Source of the DNA: Streptomyces sp. Ru62
GTDB lineage: Bacteria > Actinomycetota > Actinomycetes > Streptomycetales > Streptomycetaceae
Reading direction: 5' to 3'
NCBI RefSeq assembly: GCF_002920615.1
Contig: NZ_PQSU01000004.1
Coordinates: 310,001 to 374,000 of the forward strand
Length of the DNA stretch: 64,000 nt
The notes beneath the pieces were generated by a model. That model did no database searches. It saw only the letters and a list, made by a program, of their open reading frames with translations, and had not been told where the DNA came from. A program made the position numbers and the translations under genes. This document shows, piece by piece, positions 8,089 through 14,422 of the stretch. How positions within the stretch are numbered: the stretch's first letter is position 1; each line of letters opens with the position of its first letter.

Positions 8089-8733
8089 TCAGAGCCAGCC
8101 CTGCTGCCGGGCTTCCCGTACCGCTTCGGCCCGGTTGCGGGTGCGGGTCTTGCCGATGGCGGAGGAGAGGTAGTTGCGGACGGTCGACTCGGACAGGTGC
8201 AGCCTGCCGGCGATGTCGGCGACGGTCGCCCCGTCCACCGACGCCGTCAGCACCTCCCGCTCACGGGGCGTCAGCGGATTCGGCCCGGCGCTGAGCGCGG
8301 CGGCCGCCAGCGCCGGATCGACCACGGTCTCCCCGGTGAGCACACGCCGGATCGCCGCGGCCAGCTCCTCCACGGGCCCGTCCTTGACGAGGAAGCCGGC
8401 CGCTCCGGCCTCCATGGCCCGGCGTAGATAGCCCGGCCGGCCGAAGGTGGTGAGGATCAGCACCCGGCAGTCGGGAGCCTGGTCCCGCAGCTCGGCCGCC
8501 GCGTCCAGCCCGCTCATGCCCGGCAGCTCGATGTCCAGCAGGGCCACGTCCGGCCGGTGCGTGAGCACGGCGTCCACGATGCCGTCGCCCGAGCCCAGCT
8601 GGGCCACGACCTCGATGTCCTCCTCCATGCCGAGGAGCAGGGCGAGAGCGCCACGCATCATGCCCTGATCCTCGGCCAGCAGCACCCGGATGCGTGCGCC
8701 GGGCCGGTGGTCCCGGGGCATCTCGTCGTCCAT
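8089..8733 (-). CDS. NarL/LuxR-family response regulator
   Basis: About 214 aa from ATG 8733 (GTG 8739 and ATG 8721 are alternatives). The receiver domain (~12-125) has the acidic pair in LLAEDQGMMRGAL, the phospho-acceptor Asp in PDVALLDIELPGMSG, Thr in VLILTTFGRPGYL and Lys in GAAGFLVKDGPVEELA. The LuxR HTH (~145-205) has NPLTPREREVLTASVDGATVADIAGRL and SESTVRNYLSSAIGKTRTRNRAEA. It belongs to the DesR-like group, normally next to a DesK-like kinase. No kinase is adjacent; the nearest is 11644-12909 on the same strand, three genes away. That pairing is inference. Confidence 0.92.
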   Translation of the reverse strand: MDDEMPRDHRPGARIRVLLAEDQGMMRGALALLLGMEEDIEVVAQLGSGDGIVDAVLTHRPDVALLDIELPGMSGLDAAAELRDQAPDCRVLILTTFGRPGYLRRAMEAGAAGFLVKDGPVEELAAAIRRVLTGETVVDPALAAAALSAGPNPLTPREREVLTASVDGATVADIAGRLHLSESTVRNYLSSAIGKTRTRNRAEAVREARQQGWL

Positions 8734-8739
8734 CGCCAC

Positions 8740-9135
8740 AGGTTACGCCGGGCGGCCCGAGCAGCCCCGCGTGAGCCGTACCGAGCCGCACCCTGCCGAG
8801 CGGACTGAGCGTTTCCTCGGTGGGAGCGGACAGTGCGACTGGGTAACGGGGGAGGGGCCGGGCGGCCGTGGGGCGGGGGTGGGCGGTACGGCAGTACGGC
8901 GCTTGGGGTCGAGGCCCGGACCGGCGGGGGTGCAGCGCTCGGAGGCGGGGGCCGACGGCGGTACGGCGAGACGGCGGTCAGGACAAGGGCCGGAGACGGT
9001 ACGGCGGTCGGGACCGGAGACGGTCTGACTGTCGGGGCCGGAGGCGGTGTGGCGGTCGGCCGTTGACCGCCGGGGTCGGGGTGCGGTCGCGGAAATTGCC
9101 TACCGTGGCCGTTGGAAAGGGCGGAGACTCGGCTC
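8740..9135. other. 396-bp gap with G-rich degenerate repeats
   Basis: No credible gene. The 5' half is GGGGC/GGTACGGC-rich. From about 8974 to 9062 a 24-bp unit recurs (see the separate repeat). No clear promoter hexamers for the downstream TOPRIM gene were found. Confidence 0.5.
8974..9062. repeat. Degenerate 24-bp tandem repeat, about 3.5 copies
   Basis: Successive 24-bp units end in CCGGAGAC, CCGGAGAC and CCGGAGGC: units at about 8974-8997, 8998-9021 and 9022-9045, with a partial copy to 9062. It lies immediately before the TOPRIM gene. Confidence 0.55.
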
Positions 9136-9753
9136 ATGGCTGACATGGGGGCGTTCCGGGAGGCGGTCACCGCGTGGGCGGCCGGTGGGCCCGGGGGCCC
9201 CGCGCGAGAACTGGCCGCGCGGCTGTCCGTGCGGGCAGCCGTCCTGCTCGAAGGTCCGAGCGACGCCGCGGCGGTCGGCGCGCTGGCCGCGGGCCGCGGC
9301 CGGGACCTGGCGGCCGAAGGGGTCTGTGTCCTGCCGATGGGCGGGGCGATGAACGTCGGGCGGTTCGCCGGCCTCCTCGGGCCGGCCGGACTGGGCCTGC
9401 GCCTCACCGGGCTGTGCGACGAGCGGGAGCGCCCGTACTACGCCCGCGGCTGGGAGCGGGCCGGTGCGGCACAGCACGGCTTCTTCGTCTGCGCGGCGGA
9501 TCTGGAGGACGAGTTGATCCGCGCGCTGGGCGTGGCCCGGGTGACGGAACTGGTCCGGGCGGAGGGCGACCTGCGCGCGCTGCAGACCTTCCTGCGCCAG
9601 CCCGCCCAGCGGGGCCGCACGGCGCAGCAGCAGTTGCGGCGCTTCCTCGGCACGAAGAAGGGGCGGAAGATCCATTACGGACGTGTCCTGGTCGAGGCCC
9701 TCGAACCCGATCACACACCCGCCCCGCTGGACGGTCTGCTCACCAGCCTCTGA
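9136..9753 (+). CDS. Stand-alone TOPRIM (OLD-family-like) protein
   Basis: 205 aa from ATG 9136. TOPRIM-fold signatures are clear: VLLEGPSDAAAVGALAAGRG with the catalytic-type Glu (residues ~38-57), GAMNVGRFAGLLGPAG, GLCDERERPYY (Asp/Glu pair) and CAADLEDELIRALG (DXED-like metal ligands). OLD-family nucleases normally carry an N-terminal ABC ATPase; none is fused or adjacent here, so this is a TOPRIM-only form. The C-terminus (FLRQPAQRGRTAQQQLRRFLGTKKGRKIHYGRVLVEAL) is a basic helical region often found in Streptomyces homologs. Likely a metal-dependent nuclease or phosphotransferase acting on nucleic acid. The gene sits between two tandem-repeat tracts. Confidence 0.8.
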   Translation: MADMGAFREAVTAWAAGGPGGPARELAARLSVRAAVLLEGPSDAAAVGALAAGRGRDLAAEGVCVLPMGGAMNVGRFAGLLGPAGLGLRLTGLCDERERPYYARGWERAGAAQHGFFVCAADLEDELIRALGVARVTELVRAEGDLRALQTFLRQPAQRGRTAQQQLRRFLGTKKGRKIHYGRVLVEALEPDHTPAPLDGLLTSL

Positions 9754-9842
9754 CCGGAGCCTTTGGTCCGAGCCTCCGACCGGACCCTCCGACCGGACCC
9801 TTTGACCGGAGCCTTTGACCTGAGTTCCTGATCGGACGCGGG
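9752..9842. repeat. 13-bp tandem repeat, seven units, starting in the TOPRIM stop codon
   Basis: Seven consecutive 13-bp units: GACCGGAGCCTTT, GGTCCGAGCCTCC, GACCGGACCCTCC, GACCGGACCCTTT, GACCGGAGCCTTT, GACCTGAGTTCCT and a decayed GATCGGACGCGGG. The first unit begins at the second base of the TGA at 9751-9753. Length and register are exact. Confidence 0.85.
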
Positions 9843-10103
9843 TTCGTCACAGACGGCTCCTCACGAACGGCTCGTACAGAGGGCCCGTAAAGACTCGGCA
9901 TGGTCCGCTGCGGCGGGGGTTGACGCGCCTTGACGGTGCACAAACAATCGCCCCTGCAATCACCCGCAGCAATCACCCGTGCTGTGGCTGCGCATTTCCA
10001 GAAATCCGCAGTAATTCCGCAGGTGAACGAGTTCGGTATTTCGATCGAACGACGTTCGGGATGTCGGACAAGCCCTCGCCCCACGACGAACCCGAGGTGC
10101 ACC
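9843..10103 (+). promoter_or_regulatory. Leader and probable promoter region of the arabinofuranosidase
   Basis: Noticeably A/T-richer than its surroundings. It contains the perfect palindrome TTCGATCGAA at 10040-10049, followed by CGACGTTCGG, and a direct repeat GCAATCACCCG near 9955-9980. The ribosome site GAGG at 10094-10097 serves the GTG at 10104. Positions of -35 and -10 cannot be fixed. A sugar-responsive repressor site is the simplest reading of the palindrome. Confidence 0.4.
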
Positions 10104-11666
10104 GTGCTGTCGAGAACCCCCCGCGCCCCCGGCGCCCCCCGCGCCCTCCTCTCCCTCCTCGCTGTCTGCGCCACCCTCGCCGCGCTGTTCCTCGGCGCCG
10201 GCGCGCCCCCGGCCGCCGCCGCGAGTTCGCTGCCCTGTGACCTCTACGCCGCCGCGGGCACCCCCTGTGTCGCCGCGCACAGCATGGCCCGGGCGCTGTA
10301 CGCGTCGTACAACGGACCGCTGTACCAGGTGCAGCGCGCCGAGGACGGGGCGAAGACGAACATCGGTCTGCTGGCCGCCGGCGGGTACGCCGACGCCGCC
10401 GCCCAGGACTCGTTCTGCTCCGGCACGACCTGCATCATCACCGAGATCTACGACCAGTCCCCGCGCCACAACGACCTCACGATCGAGGATGCGGGCGGAG
10501 CCGGGGCCGCCGACGTGGGCGCACCCGCGGACGCCCTGCCGGTGACCGCCGGCGGCCACCAGGTCTACGGCCTGGAGATCTCCGCCGGCATGGGCTACCG
10601 GGACAACTCCACCTCGGGCGTGGCCGTGAACGGGCAGGCCGAGGGGATGTACATGGTGACCTCGGGCACGCACGTCAACAACCGCTGTTGCTTCGACTAC
10701 GGCAACGCCGAGACCAACAACATGGACACCGGCAACGGCCACATGGACGCCATCAACTTCGGCACCGAGTGCTGGTTCTCGCCCTGCTACGGGCAGGGCC
10801 CCTGGGTGCAGGCCGACCTGGAGAACGGGCTGTTCCAGTCCGACGCCGGCTACAGCAGGAACACCTCCAACACCGGGACCGGCCCGCTGCCGTTCGTGAC
10901 CGCGCTGCTGAAGAACAACGGCCAGGACCATTTCGCGCTGAAATACGGAAACGCCCGATCGGGCGGGCTGACGACCACCTATTCAGGGGGTGAGCCGACC
11001 GCGGGCGGATACTCTCCGATGCACCAGGAGGGCGCGATCGTCCTCGGCACCGGCGGTGACAACAGCAACGGCTCGATCGGGTCCTTCTTCGAGGGCGTGA
11101 TGACCGCCGGCATCCCGACCGACGCCGCCGACAACGCGGTCCAGGCCGACATCGTCTCCGTCGGCTACGGCGGCCCGACCGGCAGCACCGGCACACTGAG
11201 CCCCGGCTCCGAGATCTCCCTGCGCGCCACGACCTCCTGCTGCACCGGCGACTACGTCCGCCACCAGAACGATGCGGCCGTCATCTCCCCGCTGACGTCG
11301 AGCAGTTCGTCCCTCGACAAGAACGACGCCACCTGGATCGTCCGCCGTGGACTGGCCGACAGCTCCTGTGTCTCCTTCGAGTCACGGAACTACCCCGGTG
11401 ACTTCCTGCGGCACTTCAACTACCGGGTCCACCGGCAGCCGATGGACGGCACCGCCCAGTTCCGGGCCGACGCCACCTTCTGCCCGCAGACCGGCAGGAG
11501 CGGCACCGGCACCTCGTTCGCCTCGTACAACTACCCGACGCGCTACCTGCGCCACTACGACCACAGCCTCTACATAGCGAGCAACGGCGGAACCAACGCC
11601 TTCGACAGCGCCACGTCCTGGACGGCGGACGTCAGCTGGGCGGTCACAGCGCCCTGGGCACCGTAG
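10104..11666 (+). CDS. Secreted alpha-L-arabinofuranosidase B, GH54 with C-terminal CBM42 (AbfB)
   Basis: Releases terminal arabinofuranose from arabinoxylan/arabinan outside the cell. 520 aa; GTG 10104 follows GAGG. A Sec signal peptide (RTPRAPGAPRALLSLLAVCATLAALFLGAG...AAAA) precedes the ArabFuran-catal domain, recognised by LPCDLYAAAGTPCVAAHSMAR, YNGPLYQVQR, CSGTTCIITEIYDQSPRHNDL, NNRCCFDYGN and INFGTECWFSPCYGQGPW. The Glu in FGTECWF is placed like the family nucleophile. CBM42 covers ~370-515 (SFESRNYPGDFLRHFNYRVH, ASYNYPTRYLRHYDHSLYIAS). Length matches fungal and actinobacterial AbfB (~500). Its 3' end overlaps the convergent kinase gene by 23 bp. Confidence 0.93.
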   Translation: MLSRTPRAPGAPRALLSLLAVCATLAALFLGAGAPPAAAASSLPCDLYAAAGTPCVAAHSMARALYASYNGPLYQVQRAEDGAKTNIGLLAAGGYADAAAQDSFCSGTTCIITEIYDQSPRHNDLTIEDAGGAGAADVGAPADALPVTAGGHQVYGLEISAGMGYRDNSTSGVAVNGQAEGMYMVTSGTHVNNRCCFDYGNAETNNMDTGNGHMDAINFGTECWFSPCYGQGPWVQADLENGLFQSDAGYSRNTSNTGTGPLPFVTALLKNNGQDHFALKYGNARSGGLTTTYSGGEPTAGGYSPMHQEGAIVLGTGGDNSNGSIGSFFEGVMTAGIPTDAADNAVQADIVSVGYGGPTGSTGTLSPGSEISLRATTSCCTGDYVRHQNDAAVISPLTSSSSSLDKNDATWIVRRGLADSSCVSFESRNYPGDFLRHFNYRVHRQPMDGTAQFRADATFCPQTGRSGTGTSFASYNYPTRYLRHYDHSLYIASNGGTNAFDSATSWTADVSWAVTAPWAP

Positions 11667-12909
11667 CCGCCGACGGCACGGGTTCGTCACCGCCCACCGG
11701 AAGGTCGGCGGTGACCGTGAAGCCGCCGCGTGGCGCCGGGCCGGCCGTGAGGGAGCCGCCCGCCGCCGCGAGGCGTTCGGTCAGCCCCTTCAGTCCCGTA
11801 CCGCCCGCGCTCGCGCCGGCGGCGGGGGACCCGGCGCCCGTGCCGTTGTCCGTGACCGTCAGCCGGACCCGCTCGGCGGCTCCCTCGACGGTGATCTCGC
11901 AGCGGTCGGCGCGGCTGTGCCGGACGACGTTGGTGACCGCCTCGCGCACCACCCAGCCGAGCAGCGCCTCGGTCTGCGGGGCGAGCGGCGCCCCGGACTG
12001 GCGGACCACCGGCTCCACGCTCGCCGCGGAGAGCGCCGACCGGGCCCGGGTCAGCTCGGTGGCCAGGCTGCCCTCGCGGTAGCCGGTCACCGCCTCCCGG
12101 ATCTCGGTGAGCGCCTGCCGGCCCACCGACTCGATGTCCGAGATCTGTGCGAGCGCCGCGGCGAGGTCGCGTGGCGCGAGCCGGCGGGCCGCCTCCGACT
12201 TCACCACGACCACCGACAGGGTGTGCCCGAGCAGGTCGTGCAGATCGCGGGAGAAGCGCAGCCGCTCCTCCGCCACCGCCCGCCGGGCCAGCTCCTCCCG
12301 GGCGGCCCGCAGTTCCCGCACGGCCTCGGACAGGCTGAGGATCGCGGCGGTGACCATGCTGGACAGGAAGGTGGCGTAGGCGATGCCGGACGCGTCGTCC
12401 CAGCCGTCCCGCAGCCAGGTGGCGGCTCCCGCGTAGAGCGTGAGCAGCAGGCCCGCGCGGCCCAGCCAGGGTCCGCGCAGGGTGGCGCCCGTGGCGAGGC
12501 CCAGCAGCGGGAAGAACATCAGCCAGTTGCCGCCGTACCCGAGGGCGAGGCCCGTCGTGACCAGGCCGAGCAGGCCCAGGGCCACCCGGGTGGACGCCGA
12601 CTCGCGCCTGGCCCGGTCGAAGGCGCGGAAGGTGACGTAGACGTAGAGGGAGTTGAAGGCGAGCAGGCCCAGGCCGCCGATCCACGGGTTCGGGGTCTCG
12701 CCCTGGATCACGTTGGAGAAGGAGCCCATGCCCAGCAGCAGCCAGGGCAGCAGGGTGAAGCCGGTGGGCGGCGGGCCCGGACGCTCGGCGGCCGAGGGGT
12801 CCGCGCCCGCGCGCCGGGCGGCCCGGAAGCGCCGCACGTCCGCCCGCCACACCAGCCGTTCCCGCTGCCAGGCCGCCATCTGACAGCTCAGGCTCCGCCA
12901 CCACGTCAT
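11644..12909 (-). CDS. DesK/NarX-type sensor histidine kinase (HisKA_3)
   Basis: 421 aa from ATG 12909. Five or so membrane helices lie at residues ~50-200 (LLPWLLLGMGSFSNVI, GLLGLVTTGLALGYGGNWLMFFPLLGL, GLLLTLYAGAATWL). The HisKA_3 box FSRDLHDLLGHTLSVVVV puts the phospho-His at about 224. The HATPase region has EAVTNVVRHSRADRCEI (N box), VTDNGTGAG (G1) and GGTGLKGLTERLAAAGG (G2). It lacks an extracellular sensor loop of size, so it probably senses membrane state. No regulator is adjacent; the response regulator at 8089-8733 on the same strand is the likely partner. A perfect palindrome lies 20-33 bp upstream. Confidence 0.93.
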   Translation of the reverse strand: MTWWRSLSCQMAAWQRERLVWRADVRRFRAARRAGADPSAAERPGPPPTGFTLLPWLLLGMGSFSNVIQGETPNPWIGGLGLLAFNSLYVYVTFRAFDRARRESASTRVALGLLGLVTTGLALGYGGNWLMFFPLLGLATGATLRGPWLGRAGLLLTLYAGAATWLRDGWDDASGIAYATFLSSMVTAAILSLSEAVRELRAAREELARRAVAEERLRFSRDLHDLLGHTLSVVVVKSEAARRLAPRDLAAALAQISDIESVGRQALTEIREAVTGYREGSLATELTRARSALSAASVEPVVRQSGAPLAPQTEALLGWVVREAVTNVVRHSRADRCEITVEGAAERVRLTVTDNGTGAGSPAAGASAGGTGLKGLTERLAAAGGSLTAGPAPRGGFTVTADLPVGGDEPVPSAATVPRAL

Positions 12910-12928
12910 CTCCGAGTCCCCCGTCTCA

Positions 12929-12942
12929 GTCGTTCGAACGAC
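12929..12942 (-). promoter_or_regulatory. Perfect 14-bp palindrome upstream of the histidine kinase
   Basis: GTCGTTCGAACGAC, 20-33 bp before the kinase start. The half CGAACGAC also occurs in the arabinofuranosidase leader (10046-10053). A candidate binding site for the partner response regulator or a dimeric repressor. Confidence 0.45.
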
Positions 12943-13064
12943 CCCTCCCGCGTGAGGGCGGGAGGGCGGCACAGCGTCCGGATCGAACGGTACGGAACCG
13001 GGCCCGGCCCCGGGCAGACACGTGTGTACCGAATCGGGCAGGACAAATGTCACGGCCGACCGAT

Positions 13065-13113
13065 CTGACACTATGTCAGGAGTCTTCACAACCGCGGGGG
13101 GCTCGGCTATACA
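13065..13113 (+). promoter_or_regulatory. Operator and promoter of the MaoC gene
   Basis: CTGACA-CTA-TGTCAG (13065-13079) is a perfect 6-bp-arm palindrome. Six bases further lies TTCACA (13085-13090), a 17-bp spacer and TATACA (13108-13113), the best sigma-70 style promoter in this part of the window. A second related motif GACAAATGTC lies at 13042-13051. Binding of a TetR- or GntR-type acyl-CoA regulator would be consistent, but no such regulator is adjacent. Confidence 0.55.
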
Positions 13114-13142
13114 GGGGGCGCCGGACTGGAACGCGTTCTAGG

Positions 13143-13197
13143 TCCGCACGTGGACGACCTCGGTGCGGCCGACGGTGCGGACGTCCGCACCGAGGTC
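13143..13197 (+). promoter_or_regulatory. Folded 5' leader with competing hairpins ahead of the MaoC gene
   Basis: A 13-bp perfect stem pairs 13156-13168 (GACCTCGGTGCGG) with 13185-13197 (CCGCACCGAGGTC) across a 16-nt loop. Within it 13174-13191 is an 18-bp perfect palindrome that would use the same right-hand bases. GTCCGCAC at 13143-13150 can pair with GTGCGGAC at 13175-13182. The structures exclude one another, as in attenuators. The ribosome site AGGAG is at 13210-13214, just after the stem. No U tract follows. Confidence 0.5.
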
Positions 13198-13218
13198 TTG
13201 AGACCCGTCAGGAGCCCC

Positions 13219-14076
13219 ATGCCCATCGACGCCGCCATGGCACTCGCCGCCGAGCCCCGGTCGCGAGAGATCTCCTGGACGCGCAAAGACGTCCTGCTCT
13301 ACCACCTCGGCATCGGCGCGGGCGTCCCCGCCACCGACCCCGACGAGCTGCGCTACACCCTGGAGTCCCGGCTGCACGTGCTGCCCAGCTTCGCCACCGT
13401 CGCGGGCGCCGGCTCACCGGGTGTGATCAGCGGGCTGTCCATGCCCGGCATCGACGTCGACCTCGCCCGCGTCCTGCACGGCGGCCAGACGCTCACCCTG
13501 TACCGCCCCCTCCCGGCCGAGGGCACCGCCACCGCCACCGGCCGCATCACCGCCGCGTACGACAAGGGCACGGCGGCCGTTCTCGTCATGCGCACCGAAG
13601 TCGCCGACACCGAGGGCCCGCTGTGGACCGACGACGCGCAGATCTTCGTACGGGGAGAGGGTGGCTGGGGCGGCGACCGGGGACCGTCCGCCCGGCCCGA
13701 ACCGCCCGCCGGGGATGCGGACCGGGTCGTCGAGCGGCGCCTGCGCGAGGACCAGGCACTGCTCTACCGCCTCTCCGGCGACTGGAACCCCCTGCACGCC
13801 GACCCCGAGTTCGCCGAGCTCGCCGGCTTCGAACGGCCCGTCCTGCACGGCCTGTGCACCTACGGCGTCACGCTCAAGGCGGTCGTCGACACCCTGCTCG
13901 GCGGGGACGTGAGCCGGGTGCGGTCGTACGCCACGCGGTTCGCCGGCATCGTGTACCCGGGGGAGACCCTGCGGATCCGCATGTGGGCCTCGGAAGCCTC
14001 CGTGCGGGCCGCCGTGAGCGCCGTCGAACGGGACGACGCGCCCGTCCTCGTCGACACCATCGTCCAGCACTCCTGA
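13219..14076 (+). CDS. MaoC-family (R)-enoyl-CoA hydratase-like protein, double hot-dog
   Basis: 285 aa from ATG 13219, with AGGAG five bases upstream; an in-frame GTG at 13150 lies inside the leader hairpin and is less likely. The N-terminal half (ISWTRKDVLLYHLGIGAG..., VLPSFATVAG) is the degenerate hot-dog, as in two-domain eukaryote-type hydratase 2. The C-terminal half carries the active-site signature LSGDWNPLHADPEFA, with the Asp/His pair, and GFERPVLHGLCTYG. It would hydrate 2-enoyl-CoA in fatty-acid or sterol side-chain oxidation; the exact substrate is not decided by sequence. It is transcribed alone and closed by a strong hairpin at 14126-14152. Confidence 0.88.
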   Translation: MPIDAAMALAAEPRSREISWTRKDVLLYHLGIGAGVPATDPDELRYTLESRLHVLPSFATVAGAGSPGVISGLSMPGIDVDLARVLHGGQTLTLYRPLPAEGTATATGRITAAYDKGTAAVLVMRTEVADTEGPLWTDDAQIFVRGEGGWGGDRGPSARPEPPAGDADRVVERRLREDQALLYRLSGDWNPLHADPEFAELAGFERPVLHGLCTYGVTLKAVVDTLLGGDVSRVRSYATRFAGIVYPGETLRIRMWASEASVRAAVSAVERDDAPVLVDTIVQHS

Positions 14077-14125
14077 CAGACCGCGAGTGACAGACCGTGG
14101 ATGAGGGCGGCCGGGGAAAGGCGAA

Positions 14126-14152
14126 GGGGGCTCCCGCCGAGCGGGAGCCCCC
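14126..14152. terminator. Strong terminator hairpin after the MaoC gene
   Basis: Perfect 12-bp stem GGGGGCTCCCGC / GCGGGAGCCCCC with a CGA loop, followed by TCTTCTTC on the plus strand. It lies between the MaoC stop and the convergent small peptide gene and can serve both. Confidence 0.85.
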
Positions 14153-14167
14153 TCTTCTTCACTGCCG

Positions 14168-14326
14168 TCAGGCAGCCACCTCCGCCGTCTCCTGGGCCGG
14201 CTTGCGGTGCCGGCCGTGCGGAGTCGACTCGCTCTCCTGTGCCGCGATCGGGCCCCGGTGCCGGCCGTGGCCGGCGTTCTCGGAAGAGCCGGCAGACAGC
14301 TGCTCAGTGGTGCTGGTGTCGCTCAT
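14168..14326 (-). CDS. 52-aa hydrophilic peptide with two HGRHR repeats
   Basis: An uninterrupted frame from ATG 14326 to TGA, short enough to be missed by usual gene callers. The peptide begins MSDTSTTEQLSAGSSENAG. It then has two near-identical blocks: SENAGHGRHRGPIAAQE and SESTPHGRHRKPAQE, each an acidic/serine start, HGRHR, Pro and AQE. It ends TAEVAA. No signal peptide, Cys or membrane segment. The repeat layout is like a modified-peptide precursor or a metal- or nucleic-acid-binding tag; neither is proven. GACGGGGTG lies before the start, and a TACACT hexamer ~50 nt upstream could be a -10. It follows the propeller gene by 96 bp on the same strand. Confidence 0.7.
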   Translation of the reverse strand: MSDTSTTEQLSAGSSENAGHGRHRGPIAAQESESTPHGRHRKPAQETAEVAA

Positions 14327-14422
14327 CGGACGTATTCACCCCGTCAAACTGATCTTTCGTACAGCCGGGCGAGTGTAACCGGCGCACCACGGGCCGAATC
14401 CAGGCGCACACGCCAACCGGCA

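Larger units (their letters stand above)
12910..13218. other. 309-bp divergent control region between the kinase and the MaoC gene
   Basis: No gene. It holds a palindrome at 12929-12942, a hairpin (7-bp stem CCTCCCG/CGGGAGG, about 12945-12966), a GACAAATGTC palindrome at 13042-13051, an operator-promoter pair at 13065-13113 and a folded leader at 13143-13197, each described separately where notable. Confidence 0.7.

Noticed and set aside
8833..9066. A plus-strand frame before the TOPRIM gene
   Set aside because: Gly/Arg/Thr/Ala text produced by the 24-bp repeat; no start context or family.
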